Source: Tunturibacter empetritectus (GTDB lineage: Bacteria > Acidobacteriota > Terriglobia > Terriglobales > Acidobacteriaceae). Taken from it: a DNA stretch of 64,000 nucleotides. The notes under the pieces were generated by a model. That model did no database searches, was not told where the DNA came from, and saw only the letters and a list, made by a program, of their open reading frames with translations. Of this stretch, positions 41,963-51,378 are shown one piece after another. Location: assembly GCF_040358985.1 (NCBI RefSeq), contig NZ_CP132932.1, positions 1,240,001-1,304,000 of the forward strand. Direction: 5' to 3'. The position numbers and the translations under genes were made by a program. Numbering within the stretch: the stretch's first letter is position 1; each line of letters starts with the position of its first letter.

Positions 41963-43141
41963 ATGCCAATCGAAACACCGACTCAGAGTGAGAGCTCCAA
42001 CATCTCGGAATCCACGAGCCTCGTCTTTACCGAGAATGAACCGCTCTCCTTGACGCTGGTGCTACAGATTCTGCAGCGTTCTCGACGCTTCATTTTAAAG
42101 ACAGCAGCTATAACGTTCATTCTCGCAACAATCCTGGCGTTCATACTCCCTCCTTACTACACCGCAACTGGCTCCTTTGTCCCTCCGGGAGCGAACAATA
42201 CTTCAAGTGCCGCAGCACTGATGGGTCAGCTTTCAGCCATAGGAGCTGGCAGCCTCCTTGGCGGCAAAGGCCAAGGCGATCTCTACGTCGGCATTCTCAA
42301 GAGTCATACAGTCGCTCGCGACATTGTTCAGCGTTTCAATCTTATGCAGGTGTACAAAGTTAAAAAAGAGAGTCTGGCGGAGAAGAAGCTCCTTTCGGAA
42401 TCCGAGTTTACGCTGGGAACGAAAGATCCCATCGTTACCGTGTCGGTGACCGATAAATCCCCCGAGCGCGCCCGGGATTTGGCCGCAGGATATCTTCAGA
42501 CGTTACAAGCTACCTCGGCCGGATTGGCCCTCTCAGAGAGTTCACAGCGGCGTCTGTTCTACGAGCAGCGCCTTGCCAAAGAAAAGGACGACCTCGCCAA
42601 CGCAGAGGTCGCCTTGAAGCTGGAAGAGGAAAAGAGTGGATTGGTGGCGCCGGTCGGGCAGATGGCTTCCAACATTCAAGCGCAGGCACAGGTCCAGGCA
42701 CAAATCACAGACCTCCAGACAAGGCTGGCCGCCCTGCTCATGAATGAGACCGAACAAAATCCTGATATCCTTCGGTTACGGACGCAGATCGAAAGTTTGC
42801 AGTCTCAAGCCTCCCAATTGGCAAAGGGAAACGGTAAAAACCCTACAGGAAGCCTCTCGAGTGCTTTGGTGCCTGGCTTGGAGCTCGACTATATTCGGAA
42901 GGCCCGTGAGGTGAAGTATCATCAAGCACTCTTCGAAATCATCGCCAAACAATACGAAGCGGCGCGATTAGACGAAGCAAAAGACTCTCCCCTTCAGGTT
43001 CTCGACCAGCCGGTCCTCCCCGATATGAAGTCCGGGCCGCACCGCTCTCTGATCATGGCCCTCGGTCTTGTGATTGGCGTGCTGGGGAGCTCCGCCTGGG
43101 TTTTGTTGCGGGCCGATACGATCAAGCGCGTTGTACGCTGA
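41963..43141 (+). CDS. Wzz-type chain-length determinant
   Basis: 392 aa. An N-terminal helix (FILKTAAITFILATILAFILPP, about 43-64), a long periplasmic part with coiled-coil helices (RLAKEKDDLANAEVALKLEEEK and LQTRLAALLMNETEQNPDILRLRTQIESL), and a C-terminal helix (RSLIMALGLVIGVLGSSAWVLL). This is the Wzz/PCP topology; no tyrosine-kinase domain follows, unlike Wzc. It sets the length of the polymer made by the Wzy-like protein, whose gene begins 38 bases downstream. Ribosome site AAAGGT. Confidence 0.9.
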   Translation: MPIETPTQSESSNISESTSLVFTENEPLSLTLVLQILQRSRRFILKTAAITFILATILAFILPPYYTATGSFVPPGANNTSSAAALMGQLSAIGAGSLLGGKGQGDLYVGILKSHTVARDIVQRFNLMQVYKVKKESLAEKKLLSESEFTLGTKDPIVTVSVTDKSPERARDLAAGYLQTLQATSAGLALSESSQRRLFYEQRLAKEKDDLANAEVALKLEEEKSGLVAPVGQMASNIQAQAQVQAQITDLQTRLAALLMNETEQNPDILRLRTQIESLQSQASQLAKGNGKNPTGSLSSALVPGLELDYIRKAREVKYHQALFEIIAKQYEAARLDEAKDSPLQVLDQPVLPDMKSGPHRSLIMALGLVIGVLGSSAWVLLRADTIKRVVR

Positions 43142-43179
43142 CGACGTCGGATTCTTAGGGCGACATGGAGGAACGAGCC

Positions 43180-44496
43180 GTGAGTAATGAGTCCACACTG
43201 TACGTGGAGGTTGGGCATTCAAAGACCCCCCCGTTTGGCCACTCGTCGATCTTAAATTGGATCTCAAATAAAGGTTTTGAGCCCCTCTTTCATATATACG
43301 TCTATCTCCTAGTCCTCTTGCCGACTGGTAGCCTCTTCGGAATCAACATCAAGTTCATCTGCTTTTTTCTTCTTTTCCCAATTGCGCTCTCGAAACATCT
43401 AGCAGATAGCAAAACCACCTTGTCCAAGGTTTCATTACTGTTTGTTGTACCCGGAGCACTGCTCGTTTGGATTTTGATCGCGCAGGTTTATGAAGCCAAC
43501 GCAGCTCTGTCTTACTTTCAATTCAAGGACATTGCCACAACCTTTGCGAGTTGCTGGCTGGTCTCCGTTTTCTGCAGAAACAGAAAAGGCGCAGATATTC
43601 GATTCTTACGAACGGTACTTATTGCAGAAATCGTTGCGTGTTTGATCAAGATTACGCTGCTCGGTTACTGCTTTTATAAGGAAATTCCCGTTTCGCTCAT
43701 GATCGATAGTATCAGTGACTTTTTTGGGACGAAGCTAATGAGCATGGACTTGGACTCAGCTCTCGGCAGGATTCAATTTGTAGCCGATGGTCTAATTCCC
43801 ATATGCATTTATATGCTGCTGCGCTACCGTACAAAACTTAAGATTAGTAGCGTGAGTGCAGTCGTCATGTTTTTTCTTCTTGCCGTATCCCTTGTCTTTA
43901 CCTTTTCAAGATATTTTTGGGGGTTTGCAGCTCTAGCCTTTTCTCTCGGAATGATCTTTAGTAAAAAAGATCATTTTCACGCTTCGGTCATCACATTGCT
44001 TTGCATTGTTTTACTGGTGAGTCTTCCTGTCATTGTCGATCTCTATCAAATTCGCTTTTCTGACGCGATTGCAGGCGGATCGGATTCAGTACGAACAGAA
44101 CAAATTCCAGCGCTTGAGCGGTTCTTCTTAGATGCCCCGCTCTTAGGACATGGATATGGCAGCTATACCCCAGATGTTATCCGAAGCTCCGACCTTCAAT
44201 ACGGATACGAGGTTCAGCTCTACGCATTGGCTGGACAAGAAGGCATAATTGGGCTTTTGCTGATGGGTGTTTTATTGTTGCTCTACTATTACCCATTATT
44301 ATGGTCGAAAGGAAGATTCTTTTCCAGCCACCGATTCGGCCTGATCATTATTCTATTTGGCTGGCTTGCCGCTGGCCTATTTAACCCAATGCTATTCAAT
44401 TCCGCTGCGGCAATGTCATATGCCGCCATTAATGCGCTCTCGGAAATAAGCTCTGAGTCAGGATTGATGAGCACGCTCAAATCCTTTGAGACTTGA
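43180..44496 (+). CDS. Wzy-like polymerase / O-antigen-ligase-family membrane protein
   Basis: 438 aa from GTG 43180, which has GGAGG 8 bases upstream (ATG 43165 is the alternative). About 11 helices with a large periplasmic loop; the C-terminal part has SVRTEQIPALERFFLDAPLLGHGYGSYTP and YEVQLYALAGQEGIIGLLLMG, the Wzy_C/WaaL pattern. Following wzz and next to a flippase, it is most likely the polymerase, but ligase cannot be ruled out. The gene is AT-richer than its neighbours, as are many Wzy genes. Confidence 0.75.
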   Translation: MSNESTLYVEVGHSKTPPFGHSSILNWISNKGFEPLFHIYVYLLVLLPTGSLFGINIKFICFFLLFPIALSKHLADSKTTLSKVSLLFVVPGALLVWILIAQVYEANAALSYFQFKDIATTFASCWLVSVFCRNRKGADIRFLRTVLIAEIVACLIKITLLGYCFYKEIPVSLMIDSISDFFGTKLMSMDLDSALGRIQFVADGLIPICIYMLLRYRTKLKISSVSAVVMFFLLAVSLVFTFSRYFWGFAALAFSLGMIFSKKDHFHASVITLLCIVLLVSLPVIVDLYQIRFSDAIAGGSDSVRTEQIPALERFFLDAPLLGHGYGSYTPDVIRSSDLQYGYEVQLYALAGQEGIIGLLLMGVLLLLYYYPLLWSKGRFFSSHRFGLIIILFGWLAAGLFNPMLFNSAAAMSYAAINALSEISSESGLMSTLKSFET

Positions 44497-44544
44497 GACT
44501 TGATTCTTACTTCTTGATCTCTGCCACCTCAATAATCCGCACCC

Positions 44545-46161
44545 ATGCTATCAAAATCGCGTAAAATCGATTATCTCATTATGCCACTTCATCGACGGTT
44601 GCCTCAAATTCCTATGTGGCTAATATTGGTTGGGACCCTGTTACTAGCGGTCCCCTTCCATCTTCGCCCTGACAATTTCATTGTGGATGATGGCTATTTT
44701 TATCCTCAAATTGCGCGCTACATCGCACGTGGTCAAGGTAGTACCTTCAACGGCATAATGCTGACAAACGGCTATCACCCACTTTGGATGCTGATCTGTG
44801 TAATAGGCGCATGGATCACGCCAGCCTCTTATCCACTCGTCCAACTTCTAACCTCAGTACAGGACGTGCTCATATTGGGCTGCGTGTACACGATCGTCTC
44901 AGTATCACGCCGTGCCAAAATGCGTGGTTCCGTCCTAGGGTGCCTGCCGCTCCTATTCTTCGGCATGGTATTGGGTATTTGGCGCCTGCTCGAGGCGAAC
45001 TTGGCACTTGCACTTCAGTTAAGCGTGTTGATCATAGTGTGTCCAGTCCTCTCGGCAAGTTTTTATGACAAGTTAGGTAGATGGCGTAACCTTCTCATCG
45101 GAACACTGTTTGGCTTAACAATGCTCGCACGACTAGATCTTATGTTTTTTGTTGCGACAATACTTATCTACGAAATTGTCAATACCAATTGGTCGCTCAG
45201 CTTACAGACGCGGACTAGATCATCACTGATACAAATGACTGCGGCAGGAATGCTCTTAGCGCCATATTTCATATGGAACATACATCAATTCGGTCACTTG
45301 CTTCCCATCAGTGGTGCTATCAAAAGTACTTTTCCACACCCAGAACGCTGGGGTTTTAGCAATTTTATGTATCCGGTTATTGGGGCTATATTTTTAAATA
45401 GCTCTTTGCTTATTAAAAAAACTAGGACGAGCTTCGAGAATATTTGCATTCTCACCGCAATAGCAGCCGCACTTCACATGGCATACACACTAACGTTCGG
45501 AGAGTTAGCCCCTTGGTACCTCACAACGGGGTATCTTACTCTTTGTTTTTGCGTCATATGGATGGTCGACAGCGTTTTACGAGTGGCGCCATCTCTGGAG
45601 TGGATGGAAACGGCGCTCGCAGCACTTGTCTTTTTTGCTTTTCTGAGCTTGGCTGCTTTACGTATATTTTCAAATTTCACCTATACGCACTTCGTGCATA
45701 GGCAGGTTACATTTCACGGATCTTATCTCGAACCTAAACTGGGCCTCGCAATAACACTGCGAGATACTCTTCCAAAAGGAAGCCGAATCTTCGTGTTTGA
45801 CGCTCCTGGTAGCGTTGCTTTCTACTCCGGTATGAGCATTCTTCCCGTAGATGGTCTTGTAGCCAATTATGCGTACAACGATGAAGTAGTAAAAGAGGGA
45901 TTTAGTGATTATGCCACCAGAAAGCACATCGATTATTTTATAGCTCCTTACCTGCATCAGGGTCAGATATACGACCGCCTCGCACTTCGAGGATCTGGTG
46001 GAAAGGCTAAACAGATTATGGAAATAAAGGCACCATTGACAAAACGAGATGCCGGCACAGTCATACTTTCCGACGCAAATCTTATCTTTCGCTATCGTGA
46101 AATTACCACTGATCTTGAAACGGTCTACCCTGAGGTAGGGATTTGGCGCATACCTCACTAA
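44545..46161 (+). CDS. GT-C-like multi-spanning membrane protein
   Basis: 538 aa. N-terminal helix, then HLRPDNFIVDDGYFYPQIARY, an acidic loop of the kind found in GT-C transferases (DD near the first periplasmic loop), about ten helices to residue 390, and a soluble C-terminal tail of about 150 aa (LPKGSRIFVFDAPGSVAFYS). GT-C enzymes use polyprenyl-phosphate sugars in the periplasm. I assign the fold, not the function. Base composition is low (about 45% GC by eye, several stretches near 30%), unlike the flanks. Confidence 0.65.
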   Translation: MLSKSRKIDYLIMPLHRRLPQIPMWLILVGTLLLAVPFHLRPDNFIVDDGYFYPQIARYIARGQGSTFNGIMLTNGYHPLWMLICVIGAWITPASYPLVQLLTSVQDVLILGCVYTIVSVSRRAKMRGSVLGCLPLLFFGMVLGIWRLLEANLALALQLSVLIIVCPVLSASFYDKLGRWRNLLIGTLFGLTMLARLDLMFFVATILIYEIVNTNWSLSLQTRTRSSLIQMTAAGMLLAPYFIWNIHQFGHLLPISGAIKSTFPHPERWGFSNFMYPVIGAIFLNSSLLIKKTRTSFENICILTAIAAALHMAYTLTFGELAPWYLTTGYLTLCFCVIWMVDSVLRVAPSLEWMETALAALVFFAFLSLAALRIFSNFTYTHFVHRQVTFHGSYLEPKLGLAITLRDTLPKGSRIFVFDAPGSVAFYSGMSILPVDGLVANYAYNDEVVKEGFSDYATRKHIDYFIAPYLHQGQIYDRLALRGSGGKAKQIMEIKAPLTKRDAGTVILSDANLIFRYREITTDLETVYPEVGIWRIPH

Positions 46162-46231
46162 CTTGGTGCGGAGCGCCGCATGGATTAGAGAATGCGCCTC
46201 CACAGGCAATCATCCGAGTACCAACTTAACC

Positions 46232-47167
46232 TCACCTAGCTTCTGTCCAGCGCCTAATCCTATTGCTCCTGCGAGTCAGCAACCGGAGCTTGATCTCATT
46301 GAGTGTTATCGCGCGAAAATCACGATTCTCGTCGCGTAGAGTGTCCTTACACATTCGTCCAACTAGCCGCAACAGCCGCTCGGCCCTGCCCAAAACTCCC
46401 ATGTGAAAATCCCAGAACGCGCGCTCATCCGCCAGAAGTCGCCTGTACCGTTCTGGAGTCATGCGACCCTGACGATCCATGATCGCGAGCTCGTGGTTTA
46501 CCAGAATATTTCCAGCTACAATCAGCCGTTTTCCCGCTAGATCCAGACGATGAAAGAGATTTGTGTCGCTATTATGAAGTGGAAATTGCAAATCATAACC
46601 ACCGAGCATCCGGACGGCAGAAACACGGAGCATCGACGCTGAATTGAGCGCAGACGTGAATCGCTTCGAGACGCCCTCCACCCCCGGCGCAAGAACCTTC
46701 GGGAAAAACCCTCCTACGAAACGGAACGGAGAGATAAGTCTTCCACGATCTGCAATACGAGGAACGATGCCTGCGACTCGTGCATCAGAGACATACTCCT
46801 CTGCATAAACCTCGATCTTTTTGAGAAAGTCCACTGGGAGGTTTGTGTCCTGATCGAGGGTGAGCAACCAGGTAAAGCCCTCTTCTTCGGCCATCTTTAG
46901 CGCCTTGTTATAGGGCACAGCCAGCCCTGGATTATCAGGCTCTGCGTAATATCGAACCCCCTCCGGAAGAATGCCTGGGTCCTGGCCTCCGGGGGTATTA
47001 TCGACAATCAAAACCGTAAGCCGCAGTCGGTTAGAAGCCGCGTGGGCTGCCTCGAGCAGTGTCTTTATGGTGGGAGACGAGGCGGCCAGCTTGTTGTAAA
47101 GAACAATGATAGCGAAAATGCTTGTTCTTCCATTACGTTGCGTCTCGAACTGGGCAGGGGCATCCAT
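46232..47167 (-). CDS. Family 2 glycosyltransferase (rhamnosyltransferase-like)
   Basis: 311 aa. GT-A core: SIFAIIVLYNKLAASSPTI, LTVLIVDNTPGGQDPG, NPGLAVPYNKALKMAEEEGF, and WLLTLDQDTNLP as the metal-binding site. This combination (VLYN, DQDT) is typical of rhamnosyltransferases such as those using dTDP-L-rhamnose. Supports rhamnose in the repeat. No ribosome site is obvious; the gene faces the GT-C-like gene tail to tail. Confidence 0.87.
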   Translation of the reverse strand: MDAPAQFETQRNGRTSIFAIIVLYNKLAASSPTIKTLLEAAHAASNRLRLTVLIVDNTPGGQDPGILPEGVRYYAEPDNPGLAVPYNKALKMAEEEGFTWLLTLDQDTNLPVDFLKKIEVYAEEYVSDARVAGIVPRIADRGRLISPFRFVGGFFPKVLAPGVEGVSKRFTSALNSASMLRVSAVRMLGGYDLQFPLHNSDTNLFHRLDLAGKRLIVAGNILVNHELAIMDRQGRMTPERYRRLLADERAFWDFHMGVLGRAERLLRLVGRMCKDTLRDENRDFRAITLNEIKLRLLTRRSNRIRRWTEAR

Positions 47168-47259
47168 ACGGATGGTAGATTGATAGACCTTTCGACTTCA
47201 TTATAACTTTGGGTCAGGCATCCGCTTCCACACAGCATGGCTTCGTTGTTCAGATCTGC

Positions 47260-48264
47260 TCACAAAACAAGATCCCGAAAGGCAGCATTTAATCCAGTTG
47301 GTGAGTATTTCTTATAACTCCGTAGATGACCCAGGACAGTGGGCAATCTTCTCAACCTGCTAAGAGATAAAAGTGCACCACCACGATGAGCATGTTCTGC
47401 CTTGGCATGCGCCTCGATCAACAGATGATCGTCACTCGAGATACCCAGTTTTTCCAAACACACCTGCAGTGCGTCGAATTGGAGAGCATTTTCTCGATAT
47501 TCTTTTTGGTTTCGATCGCGTGAGAGCTGAATATAGCCACTGATGCCGTGCGACAAGATGTAACTACACTTCTCTTTTAGAGAGATTGGCACACCGATCT
47601 GTTGATTTCCATGCACGCGATATCCAACCAAATGCTCGGGACAGGCTATCAATCTAGCGTGTGCCGCCAGCATGAGTGCAAGCCAGGCATCGTGATTCCA
47701 ACTCGATGGCATTGCGAGAAGCTCATTCTTTGATGAGCTGCGTATAGCAAAGGCCATGCCCGTAACGACATTCCTCTTCAGCAAAACCCCCACAGCCTGT
47801 CCTGATCGAAAGTTCATTTGATCGAAAGTATCAAATTGAAAACTTCCCCAAAGATCTTTTCCCAAAAGCCGCGAGGACGAGTCGATCAAGTCGCCGTTTG
47901 AGAAGACCCCTGCGGCGGAAGGATTGCTGAGGAACAACTCTTTCAGCTTTTTCAATTTCTGCGGATACCAGACATCATCCTGATCGCAGAGCGCGATAAG
48001 CTCCCCGGTGCAAAGCTCGATGGCCTGCGCGAAGTTGCCACGATAGCCTAGATTCTTCGGATTGCGGATAATACGCACCGGGAAAGGACTCTCGACTGCG
48101 AACCTCTCTGCGATGCTCACAGTGGCATCGCTCGAGCAATCATCGCAAAGAACAAGTTCTGCTGGCAGCTGCTGCTGACGTGCAATGCTCTCCAGCTGTT
48201 CGCCAAGATACTTTTCCCCGTTGTAAGTACACATTGCGATTGAGAATCGCACGTCTTCACGCAC
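47260..48264 (-). CDS. Family 2 glycosyltransferase
   Basis: 334 aa from GTG 48264, with GGAG 7 bases upstream; a TTG at 48297 is the alternative. Conserved parts: RFSIAMCTYNGEKYLGEQLESI, PAELVLCDDCSSDATV, NPKNLGYRGNFAQAIELC and LIALCDQDDVWYPQKL. The CDQDDVW stretch is characteristic of a GT2 group in O-antigen clusters. It probably transfers rhamnose or a related sugar onto the growing repeat; not proven. Same strand as the preceding GT2 with a 92-bp gap. Confidence 0.87.
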   Translation of the reverse strand: MREDVRFSIAMCTYNGEKYLGEQLESIARQQQLPAELVLCDDCSSDATVSIAERFAVESPFPVRIIRNPKNLGYRGNFAQAIELCTGELIALCDQDDVWYPQKLKKLKELFLSNPSAAGVFSNGDLIDSSSRLLGKDLWGSFQFDTFDQMNFRSGQAVGVLLKRNVVTGMAFAIRSSSKNELLAMPSSWNHDAWLALMLAAHARLIACPEHLVGYRVHGNQQIGVPISLKEKCSYILSHGISGYIQLSRDRNQKEYRENALQFDALQVCLEKLGISSDDHLLIEAHAKAEHAHRGGALLSLSRLRRLPTVLGHLRSYKKYSPTGLNAAFRDLVL

Positions 48265-48728
48265 CAAATTTCTCCGTCGGTTTCCTTTGAAAATCAATCC
48301 CTTGAGACATCCACGTTCCGACGCACTCCGAGAGTGCCGCGAGCCGGCCGCAAGCGGTGCGCTGATTTAGGCATACCTCCGTGCCGCCAATGTGCGCTTT
48401 GCGTCGCGTCATCCTGCCAGCTTTCTTCGGAATATTCCTTTGAGAAGCAGCCTCACGCGCCAACTGGGTCACTCGCCTCTACAGATCATACCGGGCCACT
48501 TCCCGTTGCCTCCTCCACCACGAACGGGACCGCCGCATCTCATTATAGATAAGAGTGGTCTCGTTTTTCGCACGACGATCCGATCGAGAGGAGGGGCCGC
48601 CAGAATTTGTGCCAAAGTAACGTTAACGGATGGGCTCTCTACTTACCAACGAATCAATTCCTTTATACTATTTTTGTCCCACTGCGATTGAACATCGCAG
48701 AACGCGTCTTATTTAGGAGTTGGCTCAC
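48265..48728. other. 464-bp divergent intergenic region
   Basis: No supportable gene. Its right end carries a probable promoter (TATACT at 48664-48669) and a perfect 7-bp leader hairpin (CTGCGAT / ATCGCAG, 48682-48700) in front of the oxygenase gene. The left side must contain the promoter of the minus-strand transferase, not identified. Confidence 0.4.
48664..48669 (+). promoter_or_regulatory. Probable -10 box for the 2OG-oxygenase gene
   Basis: TATACT lies 60 bases before the start codon; the best -35 is a weak TTACCA with 15-bp spacing. A hairpin in the predicted leader follows at 48682-48700. Confidence 0.3.
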
Positions 48729-49538
48729 ATGAATCGCAGAGAGTACGCCGCGCTTATCGAAAGACGACTCAAAGTCGAATCTGACCGGCTGCGGCAGGAA
48801 TTTCCAAAGTATGTGGTGCAAAGCTGCTATGTCGATGACCTTTTACCGAAAGAACTCGCGTTAGAGATATGCAACGCCTTTCCTGACAAGAGCGCGATGA
48901 TGCTCAAGAAGAGCCTGCGCGAAAACAAGCATGTTGCCGCGCAGATGAATCAATATGCCCCAATACTTGAAGAGATCGTTTATGCGTTCCAAGAGCCAGG
49001 CGTCCTGAACGCGGTAGCGGAAATTACCGGCATCCAGGGCATGGTCCCCGACGAGAAACTGTATGCCGGTGGAATCAGCCTCATGGCGAAAGAAAACTTC
49101 CTAAATCCACATCTTGACAACTCTCATGACATCAAGCGCGAGATGTACCGTGTCCTCAATCTGCTTTACTACGTAACCCCAAACTGGGGCCATGAACACG
49201 GTGGAAACTTGGAGTTATGGGATGACGGCCCTAAGGGTGCGCCGCGCGAGATTACAAGTCATTTCAATCGCCTTGCCCTGATGGCCACTCACGAGAATTC
49301 ATGGCATTCAGTGAGCGAGGTGAAAGTAGACCGTTCGCGTTGCTGCGTCTCCAACTATTACTTTTCGCCGAAGCCCTTAGAAGATCATGAGTATTTTCAT
49401 GTGACTTCGTTTAGGGGTAGGCCTGAGCAGCCAGTACGCGATTTGGTGCTACAGGGGGACATAGCTCTACGACAAGGTATTCGGAAGGTGTTCAAGAAGG
49501 GTATTGTAGATAACAAGCACGTTTACGAAAAGAGCTAA
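48729..49538 (+). CDS. 2-oxoglutarate/Fe(II)-dependent oxygenase family protein
   Basis: 269 aa from ATG 48729, which has AGGAG 9 bases upstream. The double-stranded beta-helix core has the iron ligands His128 and Asp130 in NPHLDNSHD, distal His193 in SWHSVSEV, and Arg202 or Arg204 for 2-oxoglutarate. The region YYVTPNWGHEHGGNLELWDDG is the 2OG-FeII_Oxy_3 signature. It would hydroxylate a small molecule, a sugar or a protein side chain. Between glycosyltransferase genes it may modify the polymer or its precursor; that is inferred only from position. Confidence 0.85.
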   Translation: MNRREYAALIERRLKVESDRLRQEFPKYVVQSCYVDDLLPKELALEICNAFPDKSAMMLKKSLRENKHVAAQMNQYAPILEEIVYAFQEPGVLNAVAEITGIQGMVPDEKLYAGGISLMAKENFLNPHLDNSHDIKREMYRVLNLLYYVTPNWGHEHGGNLELWDDGPKGAPREITSHFNRLALMATHENSWHSVSEVKVDRSRCCVSNYYFSPKPLEDHEYFHVTSFRGRPEQPVRDLVLQGDIALRQGIRKVFKKGIVDNKHVYEKS

Positions 49539-49610
49539 GTCCTGGAAGCCGCTCGACAGAGCCAGTGTGCAACTAATGTGCGCTGTTATCGGATCGTTGA
49601 CCCGGCTTAA

Positions 49611-50765
49611 ATGGTCATGAGAATACTTATCAATGCAATGGGTGTGACCAAGAAGAAGGCCGGGGTCGGCGTATATGCAAAGAATCTAATTGATTCGTTG
49701 GTATCGAATGACGAATTACATCTGTTTGTTCTCGCTCAGGATGATGACTCCGACTTCGATTACCAAGGCTTGCCTAATGTCACGGTATTGTGGGTTCCCT
49801 CGAAACTGCTGCGAACACCGCTGATTCGCTTGATCTTCGAGCAGCTGCTTTTGCCTCTTATCCTATGGAAGCACCATATCGATGTTGTGCATTCCCTCCA
49901 CTACTCTTTTCCTCTCATCAGCGGTCGAGCAAAGAACGTTGTCACAATTCATGACATGACATCATTCTCGATGCCCGAAGTGCACCTAACTTTTAAGAGG
50001 CTTTATTACCGGACTTTTATTCGAGCTGCAGCCAAGCTGGCGGACGCTCTTATTTTCGTCTCCCAATCCGCTCAAAGCGATCTGACAGCAAGGTTCGGCT
50101 CTCCGAAGGGTATTTCTGCCGTAATACATCATGGTAAAAGCGATAGTTTCTCGCCTTGTTGGGATCAGGACCTTCTCCAGCAAGTCCGGAAAAAGTATGG
50201 TCTGCCCACGCGTTTCATTTTGTATGTGGGAACAATAGAGCCTCGGAAAAACCTCGTGCGGCTGGTTGAAGCGTTCTCGGAGATAGCCCCCCTTCATCCG
50301 GATACCGCACTAGTAATAGCAGGATCAAAAGGATGGATGTATGACTCACTGTTTGAGTGCATAAGCCGCCTGCGGCTGGAAGCACGTATATTTTTCCCGG
50401 GATTCGTAGCAGAAGCAGATAAGCGATTCCTCATCTGCGCCGCGGACGTCTTTGCTTATATTTCTTTGTACGAGGGCTTTGGTCTCCCCGTGCTAGAAGC
50501 TCTTGCCTGCGGAATTCCTACTCTCACCAGCACCACATCCTCCTTGCCAGAGGTCTCTGGAGTCGCCGCACTGGCGGTGGATCCAACGGATGTCGAACAG
50601 ATCGCCTTCTCTTTAAATCGTCTTCTCTCAGATTCAGTTTTACGGCAAGAATTGCATAAAGCTTCGCTTCTCCAGGCCGCCCGGTTCACATGGCAAGAAA
50701 CCGCCGCCGGTACAACCCGCGTGTATTGGGATACGTTCAATAACGCGATTGTGGAGCTAGTGTAG
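49611..50765 (+). CDS. Family 4 glycosyltransferase
   Basis: 384 aa. Two Rossmann halves: N-terminal RILINAMGVTKKKAGVGVYAKNL and VVHSLHYSFPL; C-terminal FILYVGTIEPRKNLVRLVEAF, AGSKGWMYDSLF and LYEGFGLPVLEALACGIP (E-x7-E retaining motif). It resembles mannosyl- or rhamnosyl-type GT4 enzymes in polysaccharide clusters. Ends the polysaccharide block. No strong ribosome site. Confidence 0.9.
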   Translation: MVMRILINAMGVTKKKAGVGVYAKNLIDSLVSNDELHLFVLAQDDDSDFDYQGLPNVTVLWVPSKLLRTPLIRLIFEQLLLPLILWKHHIDVVHSLHYSFPLISGRAKNVVTIHDMTSFSMPEVHLTFKRLYYRTFIRAAAKLADALIFVSQSAQSDLTARFGSPKGISAVIHHGKSDSFSPCWDQDLLQQVRKKYGLPTRFILYVGTIEPRKNLVRLVEAFSEIAPLHPDTALVIAGSKGWMYDSLFECISRLRLEARIFFPGFVAEADKRFLICAADVFAYISLYEGFGLPVLEALACGIPTLTSTTSSLPEVSGVAALAVDPTDVEQIAFSLNRLLSDSVLRQELHKASLLQAARFTWQETAAGTTRVYWDTFNNAIVELV

Positions 50766-50814
50766 AAGAACAAAAATCGAGCCTGCGTTATGCGGTGTTT
50801 GCTTAACAGCCGGG

Positions 50815-51309
50815 TCAGTCATATTGAAGCTCATGTGGCGCCGGCTCAGTCAGTGTTCCGTCCTTGCGCTCATACCACATGAACAGTTTGTGATTCCCAT
50901 TCACCCGCACTGCAACAATGATCCCACTTCCAAACGCCCCCGTTCCGTCTGTCTTCGAAATATCCACGTGATGAGAACGAATCGGTTCGCCCACCGGACT
51001 TGCAGTCGTCCAGTCTTCGGTAAATCTCTTCAGCGGATAGTCCACATGACGTTCGGGATGCTGCTGCCAGTCCGGGTCGTTTGTATAAATTGCAAACGCC
51101 TTGCCGTAGTCCTGCGCCTCGAGGGCGCTAAAGAAGTTGCTCACCTTATGCTCGGCCGGAAGATTGGAGAAGAACCACCCATGTCCCAAAAGAAATCCGC
51201 CCATCCCCAAAACGACCAACAGCACAATCAGAGCCCCGGAAGCGATCAACAAATTACGGTTTCGCGTCTCGCGGCGGTTGTCGAACTCCGGTGCATTCAG
51301 CAGGGTCAT
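50815..51309 (-). CDS. Membrane-anchored hypothetical protein
   Basis: 164 aa; GAGGA before the ATG. One N-terminal helix (LLIASGALIVLLVVLGMGGFLL, about 19-41) anchors a soluble domain of about 110 residues (VSNFFSALEAQDYGKAFAIY, then SHHVDISKTDGTGAFGSGIIVAVRVNG) of the small cone-shaped NTF2/DUF4878-like style. I do not recognise a family with confidence. Tail to tail with the GT4 gene; not obviously linked to it. Confidence 0.7.
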   Translation of the reverse strand: MTLLNAPEFDNRRETRNRNLLIASGALIVLLVVLGMGGFLLGHGWFFSNLPAEHKVSNFFSALEAQDYGKAFAIYTNDPDWQQHPERHVDYPLKRFTEDWTTASPVGEPIRSHHVDISKTDGTGAFGSGIIVAVRVNGNHKLFMWYERKDGTLTEPAPHELQYD

Positions 51310-51378
51310 AGTTCCTCATTCTTGTAGATCAAACACAAATCAACTTTATTAGACACCGGTGCCACTTCTTTCGTACGA

